From the NCBI RefSeq assembly GCF_001941625.1, contig NZ_CP016076.1:992001-1056000 (forward strand): a stretch of 64,000 nucleotides of DNA, written 5' to 3'. Under the pieces are notes generated by a model. The model made no database searches and was not told the DNA's origin. It saw only the letters and a program-made list of their open reading frames with translations. Below are positions 9,198 through 17,041 of the stretch, piece after piece (the first letter of the stretch is position 1; each line of letters starts with the position of its first letter). Position numbers and translations under genes: made by a program. This DNA comes from Actinoalloteichus fjordicus. Lineage in GTDB: Bacteria; Actinomycetota; Actinomycetes; Mycobacteriales; Pseudonocardiaceae.

Positions 9198-9873
9198 CGG
9201 GCTGCTCCTCACCACGGGCCGACCTGGCACGTCCAGCATGCGATAGCCGACCGCGTTGACCACTCGGGTGCCGTGCAGTTCCCGATCGCCCACCGGCTCA
9301 CCGAACGGATGGATATGGCCGTGGATCAACAGTCCGGGACGAAGCCGCCGGACGGTGGAGTGCAGGCTGCGGAAGCCCCGGTGCGGCGGGTCCCCCCGGT
9401 CGCCGCAGCCTCGGGGCGGGGCGTGGGTGAGCAGGACGTCGACTCCGCCGCCGTCTCGGAGCCTGCGCAGGGCGACGCGCCGGGACAGTCTTCTGCCCCG
9501 GCGCGCCTGTTCTCGCTCGGTCCACTGATCGGGACCCGGTCGGTAGCGGATCGAGCCGCCGAGCCCGGCGATCCGGAGCCCGGCCACGTCCACCACCCGG
9601 CCGTCGGCGTTGACCGCACCCGGCGGGCCGGGCCACGTGACGGGCATCCCGGCGCGCAGCCACAGTCCGCGCTGCCGCCGATAGCCGGTGAGATCCCGAT
9701 CATGATTGCCCGGCACGAAGACGCACGGAACTTCCAGCCGATCGCTGAGAGAGGCCAGGTAGTCGAACTCCGAGATCGCCCGCGCCCAGGATCAACTCCG
9801 CACCCAGTCTGCGGAGGTCGGTGGACCAGAACCGTTCCACCACCTCGTCGGCCACCGCCAGCACCCCGGCCAT
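9198..9873 (-). pseudogene. Metallophosphoesterase with a one-base frameshift, open into the ParB-like gene
   Basis: From ATG 9873 the minus strand encodes MAGVLAVADEVVERF...LILGAGDL, a typical N-terminus of actinobacterial calcineurin-like phosphoesterases. Around 9770-9771 one extra G:C pair shifts the frame. In the next frame the family pattern resumes with EFDYLASLSDRLEVPCVFV and the metal motifs GNHDRD, THAPP and GHIHPFG. The downstream frame then has no stop of its own and continues into the ParB-like gene. This may be a sequencing error, a recent disruption, or a real shift. Without the shift correction the protein lacks its first strand. Confidence 0.65.
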
Positions 9874-9913
9874 GTGGCTGAGACTACGGGCGATCCGGGG
9901 CGGGTGGTGGTGA

Positions 9914-11038
9914 TCAGTCGCCGAACCAGCCGCCTGCGGGCTCCTCGAGGAAGATCAGCTCCTCCGCGAAGCGGACCATGCTTTCCTGGCCGCCGATCTC
10001 ACGACCCTCCTCCGAATTCTCGTGATCCTGGAACGTCGTCTCCAGCCAACGTCCATCCGAGAGTTGGACCTGCAACACCGCGGACAGCGGCCCTTCGCTC
10101 GTGTCGCGGGCAGGCCAGAACGTGCCGTCGCGGTCACCCACCCGGACCGGTGTACCCGCGCCGTGCTCGGGAAGTCGATCCGGACTATCGGCGACGCGGG
10201 TCCACAGCGACAGGCTGGGCGACATGGGGTGGGCGTCCGGGGGGGTCAGGGAGAGGGTTGCCCCCCAGGCATCGTCCAGCCGCATGACGCCGCTACCGCT
10301 GACCGTCAGGGTAGGCGGGAGCCAGCCCGGTTCCAGCGCGGCGTGGAACGGCGACTCCCCGCCAGGGCGGACGGATTCCGCCACCCGGTAGGCCACGTCC
10401 TCGGTGTCGGCGCCGGGGATGTCGCCGACCCTCACCGTCAGCACGGTCGAGTCGTCGGGCATCCACACCAGGTTGCTGCTGTGTCCTGGTGCGGAGTCCA
10501 GCATCGCGGGGGAGCCGTTGACGGTCGGGTCCCCACTCTCGGCGAGGTCCTCGGCCACGGTGTCCCAGTTGATCTCGTCCGGATCATATGCCGTGAACCG
10601 CACCACGTTCTCGATCAAGTCCTCCGGATCTCCCTGTTCGATCCCCTCCAGCGGCGCCCACCTCTGCGTCTGGGGAAACCCGCCCTCGACGTCGACGTTG
10701 CGGGAGACCTCGACGAAATCGTCCGGCAGCCAGCCCACCGTGTATCGCATGGGGATCGGCGGCGGGCCGGGCGGCTCGGCGACACGGGATTCCACGGTCT
10801 GTCCCGCAGGCGGTGCAGGCGCGGCAGCGGGTGGGAAGGCGCGCAGGGCGGTGGGTACGGCCAGCGCCCCGACCACTGCCACTACGGCGAGTCCGGTCAG
10901 GGCCCTTCTGCGCCGCCGTCGAGACCGCAGGGCAGGCAACCGCGCGGCCACCGGCTCCGCAGACGGAGCCTCCTCCGCCTGCCGTTCGAATGCCGCCTCG
11001 ATCAGATGCTCGGTCCGTGAACCTTCCATGTCCGTCAC
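9914..11038 (-). CDS. Single-pass membrane protein, likely anti-sigma partner of the SigE-family factor
   Basis: The ATG at 11038 overlaps the sigma-factor stop in ATGA, so the two genes are translationally coupled. The 374-residue protein has a short charged cytosolic region (1-40), an RRRRRR stretch, one membrane segment at about 47-68 (ALTGLAVVAVVGALAVPTAL) and a long Pro-rich then folded extracytoplasmic domain with Trp-rich strands. I see no zinc HxxxCxxC anti-sigma motif. The anti-sigma role rests on gene order only. Its stop lies 40 bases from the metallophosphoesterase start. Confidence 0.7.
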   Translation of the reverse strand: MTDMEGSRTEHLIEAAFERQAEEAPSAEPVAARLPALRSRRRRRRALTGLAVVAVVGALAVPTALRAFPPAAAPAPPAGQTVESRVAEPPGPPPIPMRYTVGWLPDDFVEVSRNVDVEGGFPQTQRWAPLEGIEQGDPEDLIENVVRFTAYDPDEINWDTVAEDLAESGDPTVNGSPAMLDSAPGHSSNLVWMPDDSTVLTVRVGDIPGADTEDVAYRVAESVRPGGESPFHAALEPGWLPPTLTVSGSGVMRLDDAWGATLSLTPPDAHPMSPSLSLWTRVADSPDRLPEHGAGTPVRVGDRDGTFWPARDTSEGPLSAVLQVQLSDGRWLETTFQDHENSEEGREIGGQESMVRFAEELIFLEEPAGGWFGD

Positions 11039-11553
11039 CGCTCCTTCCCGCCGATTCGAGTGGAAATGGGTGCTGCCGATTCCGTCCCGCTGCGCAGCGT
11101 GGCCAGCGCGCGGGAGATGTTGCTGCGTGCCGTGCCCTCGGAGCAGCGCATGATCGACGCGATCTCCGCATGGGCGAGACCCTCGTAGTAGCGGAGCACC
11201 AGCGCGGCCCGCTGCCTCGGCGGCAGCCGCGCGATGCGGGTCAGCATCGCGTCGCGCTCGTCAAAGACCACGATCGGATCGTGGCCGGTCTCGACGAGTC
11301 CGCTGAATGATTCCGGCGGGACGCTGACGTCCCGCGTGGCGCGTCTGCGACGCCAGGACAGGAACTCGTTGGTCACCATCCGACGCACGTAGTGCAACGG
11401 CGAGTCCAGCGCCCCGATCCGTCGCCAGCGACTCTGGGCGCGGATCAGCACCTCTTGGACGATGTCCTCCGCGAGATGCGGATCGCAGGACAGCACCGTC
11501 GCATAGCGCAGCAGATCGCGAAGTCGGGTGGCGACGAAGTCATCGAACGTCAC
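11035..11553 (-). CDS. ECF RNA polymerase sigma factor, SigE family
   Basis: The GTG at 11553 has GGAAGG at 7-base spacing and gives 172 residues, the usual size. Region 2 spans about 1-75 (FVATRLRDLLRYATVLSCDP, AEDIVQEVLIRAQSRW, YVRRMVTNEFLSWRRRR). Region 4 spans about 110-165 (LPPRQRAALVLRYYEGLAHA, EIASIMRCSEGTARSNISRA). The FDDFVATRLRDLLRYA opening is characteristic of the actinobacterial SigE (TIGR02983) subfamily. The gene overlaps its membrane partner by four bases and is divergent from the DUF2332 gene across about 130 bases. Confidence 0.9.
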   Translation of the reverse strand: MTFDDFVATRLRDLLRYATVLSCDPHLAEDIVQEVLIRAQSRWRRIGALDSPLHYVRRMVTNEFLSWRRRRATRDVSVPPESFSGLVETGHDPIVVFDERDAMLTRIARLPPRQRAALVLRYYEGLAHAEIASIMRCSEGTARSNISRALATLRSGTESAAPISTRIGGKER

Positions 11554-11675
11554 ATGCCTGCCTTCCTGTTCCGGTCGCCCCTCACACGCGGGCAGCCGCC
11601 GGAACGTTGAACCGGACAGCCGAACTTCCTCGCCCGAGGCGTTGTCGGATGCGGAGCGTGACGCCCACGTACGGC

Positions 11676-11681
11676 TAGGGT
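11676..11681 (+). promoter_or_regulatory. -10 hexamer for a leaderless DUF2332 transcript
   Basis: TAGGGT is followed by exactly 7 bases and then ATG at 11689. The identical hexamer and spacing recur before the ferritin-like gene at 24053. No Shine-Dalgarno precedes this ATG. Confidence 0.5.
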
Positions 11682-11688
11682 GATGGCC

Positions 11689-12768
11689 ATGCTGGTCGAG
11701 CTGTTCCGTGACGCGGCCCGTGCCTGTCTGCCCGCCAGCCCCCTGACCAACCTGCTGCTCGACTCCGTCGCCGACGACCTCGCCGAGAGCGGGCCGATGA
11801 CCTCGGTGGTGTGCGGCCTGGAGCTGGGCGGGGCGGGCAGCGTCCCCGGACTGCGCTTCGCCGCAGCGGTGCACCACCTGGTGTTGTCGGGCCGGGCTCC
11901 GAAGCTGGCTCGCCACTACCCGACCGCGGGCGGTCGACTGGACCCGGCGACGTTCTGGCCCGCCGCCAGGGCGGCGATCCTCGCGGGATCCGACGGCGTC
12001 CGCGAGCGCGCCACGGCCACGGCGGTGCAGACCAACGAACCGGGCAGGATGGCGCCCTGCCTCGGCGGCCTCCAGGTGGCTGCGCAGGAGGCCGCCCGCC
12101 GGGTCGGCCGGTCGACTCCCTTCCCGATCCGGCTGTTGGAGATCGGGGCCAGTGGTGGGCTCAACCTCCGGCCGGACCGGGTGGCCCTCGAACTCGACGG
12201 CACCGTGGTCGGGGACGAGACCAGTCCGCTGCGGCTGGACCCGGCGTGGACGGGCAGGCCGTCCGCCGACCTGAGCGCGGAGCTGCGCATCGTCGAGCGA
12301 GCGGGCTGCGACCTGCACCCCTCCGACCCGAACACCGAGGAGGGCAGGCTGCATCTGTCGTCCTTCGTCTGGCCCGACAGCCTCGAGCGCTGGGATCGGC
12401 TGCAGGCCGCGCTGCGCCTGGCCTCGACGGACCCGATCACGGTGGATCGGGCCGCCGGACCGGAGTGGCTGGCGGACCGGCTCGCTGATCTCCCCGCCGA
12501 CGTCCTCACCGTGGTGTGGCATTCGGTCGTCTGGCAGTACGTCTCGGCACGGGACCGGGCCCGAGGTCGCGAGATCCTGGCCGAGGCGGCAGCCCGGGCG
12601 ACCGATCGCGCGCCGCTGGCCCTGCTGGTCTACGAGTCTCGTCGCATGCCGCCGGGCGCGCCGATGCCTTATCGCTTCGATCTGCTGCTGCGGCTGTGGC
12701 CGTCGGGACTGGCCGGACGACTCGGCACGGGCGGCGGCCACGGCATCCCGTTCACCTGGCTCGGCTGA
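11689..12768 (+). CDS. DUF2332 family protein (first copy)
   Basis: From ATG 11689 the product has 359 residues; GTG 11680 and ATG 11683 are in-frame alternatives but overlap or abut the -10 element. It has the DUF2332 landmarks: PKLARHYPTAGG near 85, TNEPGRMAPCL near 120, LLEIGASGGLNL near 152 (a Rossmann-like glycine turn), VVWHSVVWQYV near 275 and a C-terminal GHGIPFTWLG. The family is common in actinobacteria and uncharacterised; the fold suggests a nucleotide-binding or methyltransferase-like domain. A second, divergent copy lies at 14465. Confidence 0.8.
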   Translation: MLVELFRDAARACLPASPLTNLLLDSVADDLAESGPMTSVVCGLELGGAGSVPGLRFAAAVHHLVLSGRAPKLARHYPTAGGRLDPATFWPAARAAILAGSDGVRERATATAVQTNEPGRMAPCLGGLQVAAQEAARRVGRSTPFPIRLLEIGASGGLNLRPDRVALELDGTVVGDETSPLRLDPAWTGRPSADLSAELRIVERAGCDLHPSDPNTEEGRLHLSSFVWPDSLERWDRLQAALRLASTDPITVDRAAGPEWLADRLADLPADVLTVVWHSVVWQYVSARDRARGREILAEAAARATDRAPLALLVYESRRMPPGAPMPYRFDLLLRLWPSGLAGRLGTGGGHGIPFTWLG

Positions 12769-12884
12769 TCGGCCGGGCGCGGCGCCTCCCGGGGGCGAGG
12801 TCGATCACGCGATGGGCGGCGGCGCCGTCGGGATCGAGCCGCCCGACCGAGCGCACTCGCCACCGGCGACGGTGCGAGGCCTGG

Positions 12885-12995
12885 TCAGCCCCAGTCGGGT
12901 ACCCCGTCGACCGCGATCAGCACGGTCACGGCGGTGATCCAGAGCAGGATGCCGGCCAGGGCCCAGAAGCGAAGGCTGCCGATGAGACGGATCAC
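12885..12995 (-). CDS. Putative 36-residue membrane peptide downstream of corA
   Basis: A GTG at 12995, with GAGAGGA about 10 bases upstream, opens a frame encoding a basic start (VIRLIGSLRFW), one hydrophobic helix (ALAGILLWITAVTVLIAV) and an acidic end (DGVPDWG). The stop is TGA at 12885-12887. It lies 49 bases after the corA stop on the same strand and could be co-transcribed. I do not recognise a family. The evidence is the clean single-helix layout and codon use, so it remains tentative. Confidence 0.35.
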   Translation of the reverse strand: MIRLIGSLRFWALAGILLWITAVTVLIAVDGVPDWG

Positions 12996-13043
12996 CGTGT
13001 CACCGTCCTCTCTCTCGTGGTCTCGGGTGCGCTCGACGGCGGT

Positions 13044-14129
13044 CTACAGCCAGCCGTTGCGGCGGAAGGTGCGGTACAGGGTCAGACAGCTGGTGAGGAT
13101 GACCAGCAGGACGACCGGATAGCTGTACTGAAAGTGCAGCTCGGGCATGTAGTCGAAGTTCATGCCGTAGATGCCCGCGATCATGGTGGGAACGGAGATG
13201 ATCGCCGCCCACGAGGTGATCTTGCGCATGTCGCTGCTCTGGCGAAGCGTGATCTTGGCCAGCGCGGCGTCCACCAGCGTGGTGAGCAGCTCGTCGAAAC
13301 CCGCGACCTGCTCGGACACCTTCGTCAGGTGGTCCTCGACATTGCGGAAGTAGGAGCGGACCTCCTCCGGCACCAACGGGGTGTACCCGTCCGCGAGTCG
13401 ACGCAGCGGCGTGCCCAGGGGCTTCACCGCGCGACGAAGCTCCATGACCTCGCGCTTGAGCAGGTAGATCTGCTCGGCGTCGACCGTGGTCTTCGGGGCG
13501 AAGACCTTCGTCTCCATCTCGTCGATGGCGGACTCCATGACGGCGCCGACGGCGAGATAGCTGTCGACGACCTGGTCCGCGATCGCGTGCAGCACGACGG
13601 CGGGCCCCGAGGCCAGGTGCTCGGGGTCGGCTTCGAGTGCTCGCCGCATCCCGGCCAGCCCGGAGTGACTGCCGTGCCGGACGGTGACCACGAAGTCGCG
13701 ACCGAGGAAGACCATCATCTCGCCGCCCTCCACGACCTCGCCTGCCTGGCCTGCGGGCTCCGTCACATAGCGGACCGTCTTGAGCACCATGAAGAGCGTG
13801 TCGTCGTAACGCTCCAGCTTGGGACGCTGATGCGCGTGGACGGCGTCCTCCACGGCCAGCTCGTGCAGCTCGAAGGTCTCGGCGACGCCCTTGATGTCGT
13901 CTTCGGTGGGTTCGTGCAGCCCGATCCAGACGAACCCCGCTCCACGCCTGCGGACCTCCGCGACGGCCTCACCGTGGGTCCATCGACCGGGCAGCCGGCT
14001 GCCGTCCACGTAGACGGCGCAGTCGACCACCGAGTTCAGCCCGGCGGGTTCGGGCGAGGGCAGCCTGCGAGCAGCGGGAGAGCGCGTGCTGCGACCGCGC
14101 AGGACGAGCGAGGGGAGAACTGCCATCAT
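13044..14129 (-). CDS. corA: CorA-type Mg2+/Co2+ channel
   Basis: The 361-residue protein has a cytosolic N-terminal alpha/beta domain (WIGLHEPTEDDIKGVAE near 78; FELHELAVEDAVHAHQRPK near 95), a long helix region and two C-terminal membrane segments. The diagnostic YGMNF motif near 318 follows the first of these (ISVPTMIAGIYGMNF), with the acidic MPEL outer loop just after. This gives selective uptake of Mg2+ (or Co2+/Ni2+) as a homopentamer. The C-terminus is basic (RTFRRNGWL). CGGAGG lies just before tandem ATGs at 14129 and 14126. Confidence 0.93.
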   Translation of the reverse strand: MMAVLPSLVLRGRSTRSPAARRLPSPEPAGLNSVVDCAVYVDGSRLPGRWTHGEAVAEVRRRGAGFVWIGLHEPTEDDIKGVAETFELHELAVEDAVHAHQRPKLERYDDTLFMVLKTVRYVTEPAGQAGEVVEGGEMMVFLGRDFVVTVRHGSHSGLAGMRRALEADPEHLASGPAVVLHAIADQVVDSYLAVGAVMESAIDEMETKVFAPKTTVDAEQIYLLKREVMELRRAVKPLGTPLRRLADGYTPLVPEEVRSYFRNVEDHLTKVSEQVAGFDELLTTLVDAALAKITLRQSSDMRKITSWAAIISVPTMIAGIYGMNFDYMPELHFQYSYPVVLLVILTSCLTLYRTFRRNGWL

Positions 14130-14464
14130 GACCTCCGGTGCACCAGGGGAGGAGCCTTCTCGACTGCTCGGAATCGAGCGGTGGAACGAGAGGCGCCCCT
14201 GCCGGTGACCGGGAAGTCAGCGCTGGCTGCGAGTCTTCGAGGACAGGGACGCGGGTGTACTGCTGGGCGACGGACTATCGGCGCTGCTCAACGATCCCCA
14301 CCTCCTTGCGCTCGGCCGTCGTCCTGGACGGCAGGTCAGCTCTGGTCGCCCGCCCAGCGTACTCGGGTGCCGGGCAGACTGGGGCGGCCCGGTAGGCAAG
14401 GCCGAATCCCGCCTCGGGCTCACCCGAGGAGCTGCCCGTCGTTCGGGCCCGTCAAAGGAGACGT
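14130..14464. other. Divergent intergenic region between corA and second DUF2332 gene
   Basis: This 335-base spacer must hold both promoters. I see no clear -35/-10 pair and no supported gene. Mg2+-responsive leader structures were considered, but nothing recognisable is present. Confidence 0.4.
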
Positions 14465-15580
14465 ATGCACGGTACGGAACTGGAACTGGTCCGGCGCAGA
14501 CTCCGGGACTTCGCCGAGTCCGACCGGACCGCCGCCTCGCCGCTCTATCGGCACCTGGCCGCGCACGCCGCCGCCGACCCCGAGGTCTCCAGTCTCCTGG
14601 CGACGGCTCCGCCGCAGTCCGCCGTTCCGCCACTGCTGCTCGCGGCGGCGCATCGGCTGATCCAGGCCGAGCCGTGGCTGACCCTGTCCAACTACTACCC
14701 GACGCTCGGCGGGACCTTCGGCGTCGATCAGCAGACCTGGGGCCTGTTCCGCGACTTCCTGCTCGAACGGTCGGACCGGGCGACCCGGCTCATCTCCACC
14801 CGCACCGTGTGCGACGAGGAGGTGGGCCGGGCGGTGCTGATCTATCCGGCGCTGGCGATGATCGCCAAGCAGGCCCGCGCCCCGCTGGGACTGCTCGCCG
14901 TGGGCTCCGGCTCCGGGCTGCTGCTCAACCCGCACCGCTACGGCTATCGGTACCAGGGGGCGGGCGTCGGCGAGGTGGTGTCGGGGCCGAAGAAGACGCC
15001 CCTGGTGCTCAGCGCCGCCCTGCGGACGGCCGACGGAGTCTCCCTGCCGCCGTTGCCCGCGAAGCTCGCCGTCGCGGCCCGGGTCGCCCTCGATCGGGTC
15101 ACGATGGACCTGGCCGATCCCGACGACGTCGCCTGGATGGAGGCCTGTGTCTGGGCTGATCAACCTGATCGGCTCCGCCGCTTGGAACTCGCTGTGTCCA
15201 TTCAGCGCCAATCGCCCCCCGAACTGGTGATCGGAGACCCGGTCGAAGGATTGGCCGACGCGGCCGCCCGAGTTCCTCGCGAGGTGCCGCTGGTGATCAT
15301 CCAGGGGCGCAGTCTCGCGGGCGAGTCCGCCGAGCGGCGCGCGGACTACGCCAGGCGGCTCGCGGAACTCGGCGCCGGTCGTCCACTCTGGTGGGTCGGC
15401 GTCGAGCCGGACTTCTCGACGCTGCGGGCGATTGCTCCGTCCCTCGCGCCTGTCGAGGCGCAGGCGCCGGGAGTCGATCATCTGTTGGCGGTGGTTCGGT
15501 GGCGGGACCGGGTGCCCGAAGCGACCGTCCTTGCCCGAACGGATGCACACGGTCGGCGCATGGACTGGGGGCTGATCTGA
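14465..15580 (+). CDS. DUF2332 family protein (second copy)
   Basis: The ATG at 14465 has AAAGGAGA at good spacing. The 371-residue product shares the DUF2332 plan with the gene at 11689: EPWLTLSNYYPTLGG near 77 corresponds to the other copy's HYPTAGG region, and PLGLLAVGSGSGLLLNPHRY near 140 to its LEIGASGGLNL turn. WLTLSNYYPTLGG and ADQPDRLRRLELAV help define this subgroup. Function is unknown. The two copies flank corA but are strongly diverged, so this looks like an old duplication or separate recruitment. Confidence 0.78.
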   Translation: MHGTELELVRRRLRDFAESDRTAASPLYRHLAAHAAADPEVSSLLATAPPQSAVPPLLLAAAHRLIQAEPWLTLSNYYPTLGGTFGVDQQTWGLFRDFLLERSDRATRLISTRTVCDEEVGRAVLIYPALAMIAKQARAPLGLLAVGSGSGLLLNPHRYGYRYQGAGVGEVVSGPKKTPLVLSAALRTADGVSLPPLPAKLAVAARVALDRVTMDLADPDDVAWMEACVWADQPDRLRRLELAVSIQRQSPPELVIGDPVEGLADAAARVPREVPLVIIQGRSLAGESAERRADYARRLAELGAGRPLWWVGVEPDFSTLRAIAPSLAPVEAQAPGVDHLLAVVRWRDRVPEATVLARTDAHGRRMDWGLI

Positions 15581-16194
15581 CTTTGGGTAGTCGAATCCGC
15601 CTCGCTCGCCAGTTGTTCGCCGGTCAGTTAATCAATTCAGCCCAGAGGTGGCTGCGGTGAGTGTTCTTGTCCGCGCCGGAGCGGCTCCGGGACGCCCCCG
15701 AGGTGTGTCGAAGATCGCATTTCGGCGGACGTCGGAGCCTTTCCGGTGCTTCGACCTGGACTTTCGTCGATCGAAGCGGACAATGTGGACGAATGCCCAA
15801 GATTCACTCCGTCGGGGCGCCGGCGGCGGGCTCGTCGCGGGCAGGCGCGGTGCCCCTGGCGGCCGGACGGGCCGTCTCACCTGGACTCGCGTCTGGTCTA
15901 AGGGGTTCGATCAAGATCACTTAGGGCGACCGTCGGGTGATCGACTGATCGAGTGATCGCGGCTTCGGGGACGATCTCCGCGACGGTTGCTGACCGGCGG
16001 TGGATCACCCGAGTGACAGATCGTCCGTATAGTTCACCCGGATCGCCCATTGGCACGGAGCGTAATCAGGTTCAGGCTGGTGTGCGAAATCCCGACCCGA
16101 GCGCGGGACATGTCTGCCGGCGGGCGGCAGAGTGCGGTACAACGGATCAGCAGGGCGCCTGCAGTGGTGCAGCTAGCAGACGGGGATGGTCGTC
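15581..16194. other. Long intergenic region with GATC-rich inverted motifs
   Basis: About 610 bases with no convincing gene. Around 15930-16012 there are repeated TGATC/GATCA words, including CGGGTGATC and GGATCACCCG, which form an inverted pair about 70 bases apart. TATAGT near 16032 could be a -10 element for the downstream small membrane peptide. Short open frames here lack ribosome sites and domains. Confidence 0.4.
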
Positions 16195-16353
16195 GTGAAC
16201 CTCAAGAAGATCCTCATGTTCGCTGGGATCGCGTTGCTCCTCTTTCTCCTGATCACCCAGCCCAACGAGTCCGCCAACATGGTCCAAGGCATCCTCGCCA
16301 CGCTCCAGGGCGCAGCCGAGGCGATCATCACGTTCGTTCAGAATCTGTTCTGA
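16195..16353 (+). CDS. Small single-pass membrane protein (52 aa)
   Basis: GTG 16195 has GGGG nine bases upstream; the in-frame ATG at 16186 lacks a ribosome site, so the product is MNLKKILMFAG... of 52 residues. It has a Lys-rich start, one hydrophobic helix (ILMFAGIALLLFLLI), a polar TQPNESAN turn and an amphipathic C-terminal helix (GAAEAIITFVQNLF). It lies 60 bases before the PH-domain gene on the same strand. I recognise it only as a type of small actinobacterial protein seen beside PH-domain genes. Function is unknown. Confidence 0.6.
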   Translation: MNLKKILMFAGIALLLFLLITQPNESANMVQGILATLQGAAEAIITFVQNLF

Positions 16354-16413
16354 GCAGGTCGGCGCACCGGCTCCCGGGGCCGGTGCCGACCTGGAGCGAG
16401 GAGTCGTGGCACT

Positions 16414-16983
16414 GTGCTTGCACCCAGAGATCCAGACGAGTACCTGCTTGAGAGCGAGCGACGCGTCATCAGAGTGCGCAGGCACTGGGCGAGCATGCTC
16501 TGGGACATCTTCGAGGCCACGGCGCTGCTCGTCGGCTTGATGCTGATCTCGGGCCTGATGCCGCCCGGCACCGCGCTCATCCAGAACATCCTCTGGTACG
16601 CGGGCCTGCTCGTGGTGCTCCGCTTCTCCTACTACGTGATCGAGTGGTGGGTGGAGCGGATCGTCGTCACCGACAAGCGGTTCATGCTGACCACCGGCGT
16701 CTTCGAGACCAACGTGGCCATGATGCCCGTCACCAAGGTCACCGACCTGACGTTCCGCCGCACCCTCATGGGTCGCTTCTTCGGGTACGGCACGCTGGTG
16801 ATCGAGTCGGCGGGCCAGATCCAGGCCTTGAACAAGGTCGAGTACTGCCCCAACCCCGAGGAGATCAACGACGCGATCTCCGAGCTGGTCTTCGGGGACA
16901 AGAAGGCTCAGTCCGAGCGCTTCTCGATGATGAAGGCCCGTCGCGCCGCGCTGGGCCGACGTCGGGTCGGCGCCCGGCGGTGA
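16414..16983 (+). CDS. PH-domain (bPH2/DUF304) membrane protein
   Basis: The 189-residue product starts at GTG 16414 with GAGGAG about 10 bases upstream. After a cytosolic start (DPDEYLLESERRVIRVRRHW) two membrane helices at about 28-50 and 56-76 are followed by a bacterial PH domain: RIVVTDKRFMLTTGVF near 84, then VAMMPVTKVTDLTFRRTLMGRFFGYGTLVIESAGQ near 100-135. The tail is basic. Such proteins are thought to be membrane scaffolds; the target is unknown. Confidence 0.82.
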   Translation: MLAPRDPDEYLLESERRVIRVRRHWASMLWDIFEATALLVGLMLISGLMPPGTALIQNILWYAGLLVVLRFSYYVIEWWVERIVVTDKRFMLTTGVFETNVAMMPVTKVTDLTFRRTLMGRFFGYGTLVIESAGQIQALNKVEYCPNPEEINDAISELVFGDKKAQSERFSMMKARRAALGRRRVGARR

Positions 16984-16984
16984 C

Positions 16985-17001
16985 CGCCCCGGATCGGGGC
17001 G
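16985..17001 (+). terminator. Compact hairpin after the PH-domain gene
   Basis: CGCCCCG and CGGGGCG form a 7-bp stem with a 3-base loop two bases after the stop. It is a strong GC hairpin without a U-run and could separate the PH gene from the PHP gene 40 bases on. Confidence 0.5.
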
Positions 17002-17041
17002 TCGTTCACCCCGGCGAATCCCGCTGAACGACACTGTCCGG

